64,000 nt of DNA from Betaproteobacteria bacterium HGW-Betaproteobacteria-1 (GCA_002842435.1 PHCX01000001.1:124001-188000), one strand, 5' to 3'. Shown: positions 27,904 through 37,932, counted from the first letter of the stretch. Numbers and translations are program-made. The notes: generated by a model not told the origin, from the sequence alone.

Positions 27904-28263
27904 ATGACGACTTTGGTAATCGGCGGCGACCATATCGACAAGATTCGGCGCGAATTGGCCGAATATGGTCTGGAGGATGTTGTGCACTGGGGTGGTCGCA
28001 AGCCGGCACATACGCGGAGGGAAATCCCGTCACGGGTCCAGTTGGTGGTAATGGTGACCGACCAGCTCAGTCACAACATGCTGTACAGCTCCACGCTGAA
28101 AGCCACGCGACTAGGGTTACCCATCATTTACAGCCGCCGCTCGGCGTATGAGCTGCGCGGCAAGCTGGCAGAGAGATTTAACAAGAAGGCGGCCAACCTG
28201 GCATTCAGAAGATTCAGTGCAGGATGGGGTTCATCATTTACCCTGCGCGCTATTTCATATTGA
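27904..28263 (+). CDS. DUF2325 domain protein
   Basis: A 119-residue protein that fits the DUF2325 pattern: an N-terminal VIGGDHIDKIRRELAEYGL, a central VHWGGRKPAH and DQLSHNMLYSSTLKATRLGLPIIYSRR. The fold resembles a small Rossmann-type or receiver-like domain and no activity is established. It begins 25 bases after sbp and ends 13 bases before the Mop-like gene, so it is cotranscribed with sulfur genes. The C-terminal tail (FRRFSAGWGSSFTLRAISY) looks unlike the rest of the family as I know it. Confidence 0.75.
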   Translation: MTTLVIGGDHIDKIRRELAEYGLEDVVHWGGRKPAHTRREIPSRVQLVVMVTDQLSHNMLYSSTLKATRLGLPIIYSRRSAYELRGKLAERFNKKAANLAFRRFSAGWGSSFTLRAISY

Positions 28264-28276
28264 AAGGAACAACAAC

Positions 28277-28492
28277 ATGGCAATTCACGCTGTCAACGTA
28301 CGCAACCAGTTCAAAGGACGCATCAAGGAAATTATCAGCGGGCCAGTCGTGTCCGAAGTCGATGTCGAGACACCGGCGGGCATCGTGACGGCGGTGATTA
28401 CCAGTCGCTCCGTGCAGGAATTAGGGCTGGCACCAGGTAGCGAAGTACTCGCTTTAGTGAAATCAACCGATGTGGCTTTAGCCAAAATCTAG
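28277..28492 (+). CDS. ssuF: SsuF/Mop-like molybdopterin-binding (TOBE) protein
   Basis: A 71-residue single-domain Mop/TOBE protein: [50 protein letters not shown]. Mop domains bind molybdate-type oxyanions as oligomers. In Pseudomonas putida the sulfonate operon ssuEADCBF ends with SsuF, a Mop-like protein needed for growth on sulfonates, so this gene is the likely counterpart although it sits before ssuE. A second Mop domain is fused to the end of SsuB in this operon. A GAAAGGA ribosome-binding site precedes the ATG. Confidence 0.85.
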   Translation: MAIHAVNVRNQFKGRIKEIISGPVVSEVDVETPAGIVTAVITSRSVQELGLAPGSEVLALVKSTDVALAKI

Positions 28493-28517
28493 TCACTTTA
28501 AGTTCAGAGAGAAAGTC

Positions 28518-29111
28518 ATGAATATTATCACTATCGCCGGCAGTCCATCCGCACAGTCGCGCTCTTCGCGGCTGCTGGCGGAAGCCACCCGCTGGCTGCA
28601 TGAAGATGGCATCTCAACGACAGCCATCTCGGTGCGGGACTTGCCTGCAGAAGACCTGTTGTTCGCAAACACCAAGTCACCGGCACTGCAGGCGGCGGCC
28701 AAACTGGTGGAGGCCGCTTCCGGCATCATTATCGCGACGCCTGTATACAAGGCGGCCTATTCCGGCGTGTTGAAAGCCTTTCTGGACATTCTTCCGCAAT
28801 ACGGTTTTGCCGGAAAGGTCGTGCTGCCTATCGTTACCGGCGGCAGTCCCGCCCATATGCTGGCCATGGACTATGCACTGAAGCCGGTGCTTTCGGCACT
28901 GGGGGCGCGCTTCGTGCTCAACGGCGTGTATGCCACCGACAGCCAGGTGCGTACGCGAGATGACGGTTCGCTGGACCTGGACGACGAAATCGTCCTGCGC
29001 CTGGAAGATGGCTTGCAGCGCTTCAGCGATAGCCTGGAGTGGTCGGCACACCTGGAGGCCGGCAGTACGCTGCCTGCCGCTACCGGGCAATTGACGAGCC
29101 TTCGATGTTGA
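28518..29111 (+). CDS. ssuE: NADPH-dependent FMN reductase of the sulfonate system
   Basis: A 197-residue flavodoxin-fold reductase of the SsuE/MsuE group. ITIAGSPSAQSRSSRLLAEA is the FMN phosphate-binding start, and ATPVYKAAYSGVLKAFLDILPQ with the VTGGSPAHMLAMDYALKPVLSALGA block is typical of SsuE. It supplies reduced FMN to the SsuD monooxygenase. It begins 25 bases after the Mop-like gene and heads ssuEADCB, the same order as in E. coli. Confidence 0.95.
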   Translation: MNIITIAGSPSAQSRSSRLLAEATRWLHEDGISTTAISVRDLPAEDLLFANTKSPALQAAAKLVEAASGIIIATPVYKAAYSGVLKAFLDILPQYGFAGKVVLPIVTGGSPAHMLAMDYALKPVLSALGARFVLNGVYATDSQVRTRDDGSLDLDDEIVLRLEDGLQRFSDSLEWSAHLEAGSTLPAATGQLTSLRC

Positions 29112-29206
29112 TTTTCCACTAACTCAAATTAATCAATAAGTTAATTTTCCGTCGGCATGACGGTAGGGGTTGTTTTTGCCCAAAAACACGATTGAAAGGA
29201 TATGCC

Positions 29207-30184
29207 ATGAAATCTGCACCATCCCGTTTCCGCTGGTTTGGCCTGCTGGCCGCGGCGGCTACACTCAACTTCGCATCCCCCTCTTGGGCTGCGGATCCGA
29301 ATGACAACGTACTGCGCATCGGTTACCAGAAATACGGCACGCTGATCCTGCTGAAGGCAACTGGCGCGCTGGAAAAACGCCTCGCCCCACTGGGAGTGAA
29401 GGTAACTTGGGCGGAGTTCCCTGCAGGACCACAATTGCTGGAGGGCCTGAATGTCGGCAGCGTCGATTTCGGCACCACTGGCGAAACACCACCGGTGTTC
29501 GCACAAGCTGCCGGCGCCAATCTGAACTACATCGGCTTTGAGCCGCCGGCACCCGCTGGCGAAGCGATCATTGTCCCCAAGAGTTCCGCCATTAAGACTG
29601 TAGCAGACCTGAAAGGCAAGAATGTTGCTCTCAACAAGGGCTCCAACGTGCACTATTTGCTGGTGAAGGCCTTGGAAAAATCCGGGCTTAAATACTCCGA
29701 CATCAAGGTGTCCTATCTCAAGCCTGCCGATGCACGTGCAGCCTTCGAGCGCGGCAGCGTTGATGCGTGGGTGATCTGGGATCCGTTCCTGGCGGCGGCC
29801 GAGAAACAGATCGGTGCGCGCGTGATTGCAGATGGCAAGGGTATCGTCAGCAACCACCAGTTTTACCTGACTGAGAAGACTTATGGCAACCGCCGCCCGG
29901 ATGTGATTGCTGCCGTGTTCGACGAGATAAGGAAGGTCGATGAATGGGTATTGAAATCCCCCCATGAAGCGGCAGTTGCCCTTGCACCGCACGCAGGTCT
30001 GGATGTCGAAACCACGGAACTCGCCCTGGGGCGTGCCGGCTATGGTGTGCAGTACCTGAACGACGCTGTTGTCGCTGAACAGCAGCGCATTGCCGACACT
30101 TTCACCGAACTCAAACTGATTCCAAAAAAGCTGATCGTCAAGGAAGTGGTTTGGACACCCAAGATCAAAACCGCGAATAAGTAA
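29207..30184 (+). CDS. ssuA: Aliphatic sulfonate-binding periplasmic protein
   Basis: A 325-residue substrate-binding protein (ATG at 29207, preceded by AAAGGA; an upstream TTG is less likely). A signal peptide ends near SWAAD. Family hallmarks are LRIGYQKYGTLILLK, VDFGTTGETPPVFAQAAG, GKNVALNKGSNVHYLLV and DAWVIWDPFLAAAE. It binds alkanesulfonates and delivers them to SsuBC. The gap from ssuE is 95 bases. Downstream, before ssuD, a strong hairpin is present. Confidence 0.95.
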   Translation: MKSAPSRFRWFGLLAAAATLNFASPSWAADPNDNVLRIGYQKYGTLILLKATGALEKRLAPLGVKVTWAEFPAGPQLLEGLNVGSVDFGTTGETPPVFAQAAGANLNYIGFEPPAPAGEAIIVPKSSAIKTVADLKGKNVALNKGSNVHYLLVKALEKSGLKYSDIKVSYLKPADARAAFERGSVDAWVIWDPFLAAAEKQIGARVIADGKGIVSNHQFYLTEKTYGNRRPDVIAAVFDEIRKVDEWVLKSPHEAAVALAPHAGLDVETTELALGRAGYGVQYLNDAVVAEQQRIADTFTELKLIPKKLIVKEVVWTPKIKTANK

Positions 30185-30192
30185 GGCAGATG

Positions 30193-30222
30193 GGGCTGGA
30201 AAACCCGGCTCCTTTCCAGCCC
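30193..30222 (+). other. Hairpin between ssuA and ssuD
   Basis: GGGCTGGAAA (30193-30202) and TTTCCAGCCC (30213-30222) form a perfect 10-base stem nine bases past the ssuA stop. There is no T run. It may protect ssuA mRNA or set relative expression within the operon. The rest of the 161-base gap (30185-30345) shows no other feature. Confidence 0.55.
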
Positions 30223-30345
30223 GAATGTTCAACAAGCCTTTGTCAAACAACGCCGATGAAACGCTCCTGGTAAAGGCTGCTTAAACATCCGGGATAGCGT
30301 CTTGCCAGGCTCGCGCATCACTAAACAACATAAGGAAGACACACA

Positions 30346-31494
30346 ATGAATATTTTCTGGTTTCTGCCTACACACGGCGACAGCCATTATCTTGCGACCA
30401 GCAAGGGCGCTCGCGCTGTCAATCATGCCTACCTGAAGCAGATCGCTCAGGCTGCCGATGAACTGGGCTATGGCGGCGTACTGGTACCGACTGGACGCTC
30501 CTGCGAAGACGGCTGGACCGTCGCAGCGACCCTGGCCCCACTGACACGCAACCTGAAATTCCTGATCGCGCTGCGCCCCGGGATCATATCGCCAACTGCG
30601 GCGGCGCGCATGGCGGCGACATTTGATCGCCTGTCCGATGGAAGGCTGCTGATCAACGTGGTGACCGGTGGCGACCCCAGCGAACTCGCCGCAGACGGCA
30701 TCTTCCTCGACCACGACGAACGCTACGTGGCCGCTGATGAATTTCTGACGGTCTGGCGTGACCTGCTGGCTGGCAAGACCGTGGATTTTGACGGCAAACA
30801 CATCAAGGTCAAGGGCGCCCGCCAAGTATTCCCAACCATCCAACAACCGCACCCGCCGCTGTACTTCGGCGGCTCCTCCAACGCCGCGCACGATCTGGTG
30901 GCCAAGCAGATTGAGCACTACCTGTCCTGGGGCGAGCCGGTAGCCGCCGTCAAGGAAAAAATCGACGACGTAAAGCAGCGTGCAGCAGCGCAAGGGCGCA
31001 CAGTGAAGTTCGGTCTGCGCATACATGTCATCGTGCGCGAAACCGCTGAAGAGGCTTGGAGCGCCGCCAACGACCTCATTCGCTACGTGGATGATGCCTC
31101 CATCACTGCCGCCAACCAATCCTTCGCGCACTTTGACTCCGTTGGCCAGGCACGGATGAGTCGCCTGCATAACGGCAAACGCGAGAACCTGGAGATCGCG
31201 CCCAACCTATGGGCGGGGGTTGGCTTGGTTCGTGGCGGCGCCGGCACGGCACTGGTTGGCAGCCCGCAGGAAGTCGCCGACCGCCTGCTGGAATATCGCG
31301 ATATCGGCATCGAAACCTTCGTCCTGTCCGGCTATCCGCATCTCGAAGAGGCCTATCGCGTTGCGGAGCTGCTGTTCCCGCTACTGCCGGTCACCCAGCA
31401 CAAGCCAGTAGGGGCTGCGTATGTCAGCCCGTTCGGCGAATTGGTGGCCAACGAGCACCGCCCCGATGATCTGCCCAAGGTATCACAGAGTTAA
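30346..31494 (+). CDS. ssuD: FMNH2-dependent alkanesulfonate monooxygenase
   Basis: A 382-residue luciferase-like monooxygenase, very close to E. coli SsuD (381 residues) along its length: [13 protein letters not shown] at the start, [11 protein letters not shown] (holding the conserved Cys), [30 protein letters not shown], and [19 protein letters not shown] near the end. It splits alkanesulfonates into an aldehyde and sulfite with oxygen and reduced FMN from SsuE. A GGAAG precedes the ATG. ssuC follows ten bases later. Confidence 0.97.
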   Translation: MNIFWFLPTHGDSHYLATSKGARAVNHAYLKQIAQAADELGYGGVLVPTGRSCEDGWTVAATLAPLTRNLKFLIALRPGIISPTAAARMAATFDRLSDGRLLINVVTGGDPSELAADGIFLDHDERYVAADEFLTVWRDLLAGKTVDFDGKHIKVKGARQVFPTIQQPHPPLYFGGSSNAAHDLVAKQIEHYLSWGEPVAAVKEKIDDVKQRAAAQGRTVKFGLRIHVIVRETAEEAWSAANDLIRYVDDASITAANQSFAHFDSVGQARMSRLHNGKRENLEIAPNLWAGVGLVRGGAGTALVGSPQEVADRLLEYRDIGIETFVLSGYPHLEEAYRVAELLFPLLPVTQHKPVGAAYVSPFGELVANEHRPDDLPKVSQS

Positions 31495-31504
31495 GGAGAT
31501 CAGC

Positions 31505-32287
31505 GTGGCGACTAAAACCTGGAGATTCGATGCGGAGCGTGTGCTACCGTGGCTGCTGCCCATCACCATACTGGTAAGCTGGCAAACGCTGGCACAGATC
31601 GGCTGGATCACCTCGCGTACCATGCCGGCCCCGCTGGATGTGGTGAAGGCGGGGATAGCCGTGGCGTCTTCCGGAGAGCTATGGCAGCACTTGCTCGTCA
31701 GTACCCGTCGGGCACTGACCGGGCTGGCCATCGGCGGCAGTATCGGTTTTGTGCTGGGACTGATTACCGGCCTGTCGCGTTTGGGTGAAAGCCTGTTGGA
31801 TTCCACCATCCAGATGATACGCAACATCCCCTTACTAGCCATCATCCCGCTGGTGATCCTTTGGTTCGGCATCGACGAGGGCGGCAAGATTTTCCTGGTC
31901 TCGCTGTCGGTGTTCTTCCCGCTTTACATCAACACCTATCACGGCCTGCGTTCGGTGGACAAGGGTCTGATCGAGATGGGCGGCGTCTATGGCCTCTCAC
32001 GCTGGGGCCTGTTCCGGCAGGTCATCCTGCCAGGCGCACTACCATCGATTCTGGTCGGTCTTCGTCTGTCTCTGGGATACATGTGGCTGTTTCTGGTGGT
32101 GGCGGAAACCATCGCTTCCAGTGAAGGTATCGGCTACATGACCATGAATGCCCGCGAATTTCTGCAAACCGACGTAGTCGTGCTGGGCATCACCATTTAT
32201 GCGCTGCTGGGTATCGTGTCGGATCAACTTGCTACCCAACTGGAGCGTCGCTGGCTCAAGTGGCACGCTGGCTATCGTGTTGCATAA
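31505..32287 (+). CDS. ssuC: Aliphatic sulfonate ABC transporter permease
   Basis: The start is taken as GTG at 31505, which has AAGGAG ideally placed; this gives 260 residues, the normal SsuC length. It is a BPD-type inner-membrane permease with about six helices. The EAA-like loop that contacts the ATPase is visible as [27 protein letters not shown]. It works with SsuA and SsuB. ssuB begins 13 bases downstream. Confidence 0.95.
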   Translation: MATKTWRFDAERVLPWLLPITILVSWQTLAQIGWITSRTMPAPLDVVKAGIAVASSGELWQHLLVSTRRALTGLAIGGSIGFVLGLITGLSRLGESLLDSTIQMIRNIPLLAIIPLVILWFGIDEGGKIFLVSLSVFFPLYINTYHGLRSVDKGLIEMGGVYGLSRWGLFRQVILPGALPSILVGLRLSLGYMWLFLVVAETIASSEGIGYMTMNAREFLQTDVVVLGITIYALLGIVSDQLATQLERRWLKWHAGYRVA

Positions 32288-32300
32288 CGCGGAGATTCAA

Positions 32301-33278
<978 letters not shown>

Positions 33279-33313
33279 GCAGCGACGCAAACTCTTACTC
33301 CCAAGGAATATTC

Positions 33314-35041
33314 ATGACACAAGTCACTACAGTAGATGTACTGGTCATCGGCGGCGGCACCGCCGGCCCCATGGCCGCCATCAAGGCCAGACAGAAGAAC
33401 CCGAATTTGAAGGTGATGCTGCTGGAAAAAGCCAACGTCAAGCGCAGCGGTGCCATCTCCATGGGTATGGATGGCCTCAACAACGCCGTCATCCCCGGCT
33501 ACGCCACGCCCGAACAGTATGTGCGCGAAATCACCGTGGCCAACGACGGTATCGTCAACCAGAAAACCCTGTTTGCCTACGCCAACAACAGCTACGCGAT
33601 GATCGAGGAACTGGATAGCTGGGGTGTCAAGTTTGAGAAGGATGAAAACGGAGATTATGCAGTCAGGAAAGTCCACCACGTCGGCACTTACGTGCTGCCC
33701 ATGCCCGAAGGCCACGACGTCAAGAAAGTGCTATACCGCAAGCTGAAACAGAACCGCGTCATCATCACCAATAGACTGGTAGCCACCCGCATCCTGCTCG
33801 ATGGCGAGGGCAAGGTGGCGGGCGCGCTGTCTTTCGACTGTCGCAGCGGGGAATACAACGTCATTCGCGCCAAGGCGGTGATACTGTCTACCGGCGCGGC
33901 CGGCCGGCTGGGTTTGCCAGCTTCCGGCTATCTGTTCGGCACCTATGAAAACCCCACCAATGCCGGCGATGGCTACAGCATGGCCTACCATGCCGGGGCG
34001 GAACTGTCGGGCATCGAGTGCTTCCAGATCAACCCGCTGATCAAGGATTACAACGGCCCCGCCTGCGCCTACGTCACCGGCCCGATGGGCGGTTACACCG
34101 CAAATGCCAAGGGCGAACGCTTCATCGAATCCGACTACTGGAGCGGGCAGATGATGCAGGAGTTCTACGAGGAACTGGCGGGTGGCAAGGGCCCGGTGTT
34201 CCTCAAGGTCAATCACTTGGCCGAAGAGACCATCACCAACATCGAAACCATCCTGCACGGCAACGAACGCCCCAGCCGCGGCCGCTTCCATGAAGGGCGC
34301 GGCACCGACTACCGCAAGGACATGGTGGAAATGCACATTTCCGAAATCGGCCTGTGCAGCGGCCACAGCGCTTCCGGCGTGTGGGTCAACGAGCGCGCCG
34401 AAACCACAGTGCCCGGCCTCTATGCCGCCGGCGACCTGGCCTGCGTGCCGCACAACTACATGCTGGGCGCCTTCGTCTATGGTCGCCTGGCGGGCGAATC
34501 GGCGGCGGAATACTGTGCCGCGACTCAACTGGGCGAGGTGGATGAGGTTCAGGTCGAAGCCGAACGCCAACGCATTTTTGCCCCATTGGCGCGCGAACAC
34601 GGCCTGCCACCATCGCAGGTGGAATACAAGCTGCGCCGCCTGGTGAACGATTACCTGCAACCGCCCAAGGTGACCAAGCGTATGGAAATCGGCCTGGCGC
34701 GCTTCGAGGAAATCCGCGCCGACATCCAGAACATTGTTGCTTCCAACCCGCACGAGCTGATGCGCGCGGCGGAAGTCCGCTTCATCCTCGATTGCGCCGA
34801 AATGGCCGCGCGCGCCTCGCTGTTCCGCACCGAAAGCCGCTGGGGTCTGTACCACCAGCGCCAGGATTACCCGGAGCAGGTCAACGACGAGTGGCGCGTT
34901 CACGTCCAAGTCAAGAAGGGCGCGGATGGCCGCATGACACTGTTCAAGCGCGCGCTGGAACCCTACCTGGTGGAGCCGCAAGAAGCCGAAAAATTCATCT
35001 ATCAACACCTGCGCATACGGCCAGAAACCGTTCCCGAATAA
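33314..35041 (+). CDS. AprA-like FAD flavoprotein (fumarate reductase/adenylylsulfate reductase family)
   Basis: A 575-residue flavoprotein with the FAD-binding start VDVLVIGGGTAGPMAAIKA and ILSTGAAGRLG. The block EKANVKRSGAISMGMDGLN resembles the adenylylsulfate reductase alpha subunit (AprA), as does GHSASGVWVNE...GLYAAGDLACVPHNYMLGAF, whose His aligns with a catalytic-site His of AprA. It is shorter than typical AprA. The next gene encodes an AprB-like ferredoxin, so the pair probably forms an AprAB-like heterodimer. There is no sat, qmo or aprM gene nearby, so a dissimilatory sulfate or sulfite role is doubtful. Within a sulfonate operon its substrate is unknown. Confidence 0.8.
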   Translation: MTQVTTVDVLVIGGGTAGPMAAIKARQKNPNLKVMLLEKANVKRSGAISMGMDGLNNAVIPGYATPEQYVREITVANDGIVNQKTLFAYANNSYAMIEELDSWGVKFEKDENGDYAVRKVHHVGTYVLPMPEGHDVKKVLYRKLKQNRVIITNRLVATRILLDGEGKVAGALSFDCRSGEYNVIRAKAVILSTGAAGRLGLPASGYLFGTYENPTNAGDGYSMAYHAGAELSGIECFQINPLIKDYNGPACAYVTGPMGGYTANAKGERFIESDYWSGQMMQEFYEELAGGKGPVFLKVNHLAEETITNIETILHGNERPSRGRFHEGRGTDYRKDMVEMHISEIGLCSGHSASGVWVNERAETTVPGLYAAGDLACVPHNYMLGAFVYGRLAGESAAEYCAATQLGEVDEVQVEAERQRIFAPLAREHGLPPSQVEYKLRRLVNDYLQPPKVTKRMEIGLARFEEIRADIQNIVASNPHELMRAAEVRFILDCAEMAARASLFRTESRWGLYHQRQDYPEQVNDEWRVHVQVKKGADGRMTLFKRALEPYLVEPQEAEKFIYQHLRIRPETVPE

Positions 35042-35049
35042 GGAAAACC

Positions 35050-35274
35050 ATGACCCACACCATCGACTTTCCCGTCAAAGTCAATCTCGAAAGCTGTATC
35101 GCCGACAAGGGCTGTACTGTCTGCATCGACGTCTGCCCGCTGGATGTACTGGCGATAGACCCGGCTACCGGCAAGGCCACCATGAAATACGACGAATGCT
35201 GGTATTGCCTGCCCTGCGAGAAGGACTGTCCGACCCAGGCCATACGCGTCGATATTCCCTACCTGCTGCGGTGA
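35050..35274 (+). CDS. AprB-like two-[4Fe-4S] ferredoxin
   Basis: A 74-residue ferredoxin with two cluster motifs: CIADKGCTVCIDVCP (C-x5-C-x2-C-x3-C) and CWYCLPCEKDCP (C-x2-C-x2-C-x3-C). The second closely resembles the corresponding stretch of AprB (MCWECYSCVKMCPQGAI). It lacks the long C-terminal tail of AprB. It follows the AprA-like gene by eight bases and would pass electrons to or from its FAD. Five bases later the HEAT-repeat gene starts. Confidence 0.88.
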   Translation: MTHTIDFPVKVNLESCIADKGCTVCIDVCPLDVLAIDPATGKATMKYDECWYCLPCEKDCPTQAIRVDIPYLLR

Positions 35275-35279
35275 GTGCC

Positions 35280-36245
35280 ATGAATACCGAACTACTGTCA
35301 TTGCTGCCACTACCACTTGCCACACGTCTAATTGATGCGGACGCCACCGTGCGCCGCATCGCACTGATCGACCTGCTGGACGAGATTGATCCGGAGGAAG
35401 CTGAGTCGTATCTGGTCAGCGCGCTTGCCGACCCGGCTGCAGAAGTACGGTTGGAAGCTGCTCGACAGCTGGAAGCACAAGACAGCCCAGAGGTCGTGAC
35501 TGGCCTCTTGGGCGCGTTGCAGGATGAGGCCAGGGAAGTACGCGAAGCCGCTGCCTTATCATTGAGCGCAGTGAAGAACGCTGCCATCGGCACGTTGCTG
35601 CTGCAACACGCCACCCATTCCGACGCCGAAGTCCGTACCGCCATTTTCCGTGCCCTGCGCGAACTGCGGTTGCCCGCCGCCGAGGCGCCTGCCATCTACG
35701 CATTAGCCGACACACATGCCAGCGTGCGCCGCGAAGCCGTAGCAGTGCTGGGCTGGCTAAAAACGTCCGCCGCCCTGCCGCAGCTTGTGGCGCTGGCGGG
35801 AAGCGACAGCGATGCCGAGGTGCGACGCGCAGCCATCGGCGCATTGGGCTTCGCCAGCGATGCCGCCACCCTGCCAGCCCTGGAAAAAGCGCTGACCGAT
35901 ACCGACTGGCTGGTACGCGAGGAAGCCGCCACCGTGGCCGGCAAGCTGGGCCTGCGCGAGCTGGTGCCGGCGCTGATTGCCGCATTGCAGGACAGCTTCT
36001 GGCAGGTCAGGCTGAAGGCCGCACGCAGCCTGGGCCGGCTCAAGGATGACCGCGCGGTGACCCCGCTGGTCGAGTCGCTCACCCACACCATGAGCAACCT
36101 GCGCAAGGAAGTGGCGCTGGCCTTGGGCGAAATCGCCAACCCGGCCGCCGCCGCAGGGCTGGAAGTGGTGCTGGACGACCCCGACACGGACGTGCGCAAA
36201 GCGGCACGACTAGCTTACGGGCGCATTGCCTCACAACTGAATTAA
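35280..36245 (+). CDS. HEAT-repeat (PBS lyase-like) protein
   Basis: A 321-residue, all-helical protein built from about nine HEAT-like repeats, each with the pattern DPxxEVRxxAARxLG (for example DPAAEVRLEAARQLEA, DSDAEVRRAAIGALG, DDPDTDVRKAARLAYG). No signal peptide is seen, so it is cytoplasmic. Such scaffolds, similar to CpcE-type lyases, bind partner proteins or cofactors. Its position directly after the AprB-like gene suggests a scaffold or maturation factor for that complex. Function is inferred only from context. Confidence 0.85.
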   Translation: MNTELLSLLPLPLATRLIDADATVRRIALIDLLDEIDPEEAESYLVSALADPAAEVRLEAARQLEAQDSPEVVTGLLGALQDEAREVREAAALSLSAVKNAAIGTLLLQHATHSDAEVRTAIFRALRELRLPAAEAPAIYALADTHASVRREAVAVLGWLKTSAALPQLVALAGSDSDAEVRRAAIGALGFASDAATLPALEKALTDTDWLVREEAATVAGKLGLRELVPALIAALQDSFWQVRLKAARSLGRLKDDRAVTPLVESLTHTMSNLRKEVALALGEIANPAAAAGLEVVLDDPDTDVRKAARLAYGRIASQLN

Positions 36246-36259
36246 TCACAGGAACCAAC

Positions 36260-37105
36260 ATGACAAGAAAAATTATAGATTTGAGGAGCAGGCCGTCGTT
36301 TCTGCACGATTTTTACGGCGCCACCCCCGGCACCAGGGAATTCGAAACCGCCAAATGGCTGAACCGCCGCACCGGCTCGAAAGACGACACCCATTTCACC
36401 CGCTCCAGCACCATCGAAGCATTCGTCGAAGAAGTGCGCGAGGTCGGCATCACCGCCGCAGTGGTGGTAGGGCGCGATACGCCATCCTTGCGAATCACCA
36501 ATGAAACCATTGCCGAGCTCACCGCACCGTACCCGGAACTGATCGGTGTGGGTTCGGTTGACCCGCAACGCCCGGACGCCCTGGCCGGCATCGAGAGCGC
36601 CATCAAGGAACTGAAGCTGGTCGGCATCAATATCGAACCTGGCTTCGGCACGCCGCCGCTGCAAGCGGACGACCGCTCCAACTACCCGGTCTACGACGCC
36701 TGCGCGCAACTGGGCATCCCCCTGTTCCTGATGTCCGGGCCGACTTCTCCCAGCCTGGAATACACCAACCCGGTGGCTGTCGGCAATGTCGCGCGCGATT
36801 TCCCCACGCTGCCCATCATCTGCTACCACGGCTTCTGGCCGTATGTGAACGAAATCATCGGCGTTGCCTTCCGCCACGAGAATGTCCATCTGGTACCTGA
36901 CATGTACATTTTCCTGCCCGGCGGCAACCTGTACGTCGAAGCGGCCAACGGCTTCCTGCGCGATCAGTTGCTGTTCGCCACCTCCTACCCGTTCCGCGCC
37001 ATGGGGCAGACCGTGGAAGACTTCATCAACCTGGGCTTCAAGGAAGAAGTGCTGGACAAGGTGCTGTACCAGAACGCAGCACGCGTGCTGCAGCTGGATA
37101 TTTAG
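36260..37105 (+). CDS. Amidohydrolase-2 (PF04909)-like TIM-barrel protein with missing metal ligands
   Basis: A 281-residue protein resembling the amidohydrolase-2 family: GVGSVDPQRPDALAGIE, LVGINIEPGFG, LGIPLFLMSGP, YHGFWPY and QNAARVLQL. The N-terminal metal motif (normally DxHxH) reads IDLRSRP, and the late FGTDYP motif reads FATSYPF, so two expected metal-ligand positions are replaced. It may have lost hydrolase chemistry or use a different one. It follows the HEAT-repeat gene by 14 bases and is the last of four linked genes. The homology call is fairly safe, the function is not. Confidence 0.78.
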   Translation: MTRKIIDLRSRPSFLHDFYGATPGTREFETAKWLNRRTGSKDDTHFTRSSTIEAFVEEVREVGITAAVVVGRDTPSLRITNETIAELTAPYPELIGVGSVDPQRPDALAGIESAIKELKLVGINIEPGFGTPPLQADDRSNYPVYDACAQLGIPLFLMSGPTSPSLEYTNPVAVGNVARDFPTLPIICYHGFWPYVNEIIGVAFRHENVHLVPDMYIFLPGGNLYVEAANGFLRDQLLFATSYPFRAMGQTVEDFINLGFKEEVLDKVLYQNAARVLQLDI

Positions 37106-37165
37106 CAGCATCACTCACTGCAACATATCTGCAATATTCATCATTATTAACTTAAGGGAGGTTTT

Positions 37166-37807
37166 ATGACGACGTTACGCCTGGGCGACACCGCGCCAGA
37201 TTTTACTCAAGAATCCAGCATCGGCCCGATTCATTTCCACGAATGGCTGGGAAACAGCTGGGGCGTGCTATTTTCACACCCTGCAGACTATACGCCGGTG
37301 TGCACCACTGAACTTGGTGCTACCGCCAAACTGGCAGATGAATTCAAAAAACGCAGCGTCAAGGCCATCGCACTGTCCGTAGACCCGGTTGAGTCACACT
37401 TGGGCTGGATCAAGGACATCAATGAAACGCAGTCCGCTGTGGTCAATTTTCCCATCCTGGCAGATGCCGACAAAAAAGTGGCGACACTGTATGACCTGAT
37501 CCATCCCAATGCCAGCACGACGGCAACAGTGCGCTCCGTGTTCGTGATCGACCCGGCCAAGAAAATTCGTCTGACATTCACCTACCCTGCCAGCACCGGC
37601 CGCAATTTCAATGAGGTTCTGCGGGTCATCGATTCGCTGCAATTGACGGACAGCCACAGCGTGGCAACACCGGCCGACTGGAAAGATGGGGATGATGTGG
37701 TCATCGTGCCTTCCATCACGGATCCGGAAGTACTCAAGACCAAATTCCCCAAAGGATTCAAGGCTGTCAATCCCTATCTGCGACTGACGCCTCAACCAAA
37801 CAAATAG
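37166..37807 (+). CDS. 1-Cys (Prx6-type) peroxiredoxin
   Basis: A 213-residue peroxiredoxin of the AhpC/TSA Prx6 branch. The peroxidatic Cys lies in SHPADYTPVCTTEL (around residue 46). VNFPILADADKKVATLYDL and the long C-terminal region (NPYLRLTPQPN) are typical of this branch. It reduces peroxides in the cytosol. A perfect GGGAGG precedes the ATG. It sits 60 bases after the amidohydrolase-like gene and ends before a strong terminator. The link to sulfur oxidation chemistry is an inference from position. Confidence 0.93.
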   Translation: MTTLRLGDTAPDFTQESSIGPIHFHEWLGNSWGVLFSHPADYTPVCTTELGATAKLADEFKKRSVKAIALSVDPVESHLGWIKDINETQSAVVNFPILADADKKVATLYDLIHPNASTTATVRSVFVIDPAKKIRLTFTYPASTGRNFNEVLRVIDSLQLTDSHSVATPADWKDGDDVVIVPSITDPEVLKTKFPKGFKAVNPYLRLTPQPNK

Positions 37808-37882
37808 CCTTTTCATCCAATACAAAAGGCTGCGTCAACGCGCAATATTTCAGAACTATCTCCTCACTCGTCTGAATAGACA

Positions 37883-37913
37883 CCGGCAACCCTAGGGTTG
37901 CCGGATTTTTTTG
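37883..37913 (+). terminator. Intrinsic terminator after the peroxiredoxin
   Basis: A perfect 22-base palindrome, CCGGCAACCCT/AGGGTTGCCGG (37883-37904), is followed by A and seven T. It ends the long plus-strand operon just before the convergent cysteine desulfurase gene. Confidence 0.93.
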
Positions 37914-37932
37914 ACTCTGAATAACTTAAAAC

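Noticed and set aside
35050..35274. Truncated or frameshifted full-length aprB
   Set aside because: The short ferredoxin ends cleanly and the next gene has its own start five bases later in a different frame with an unrelated fold. No AprB tail is seen downstream.
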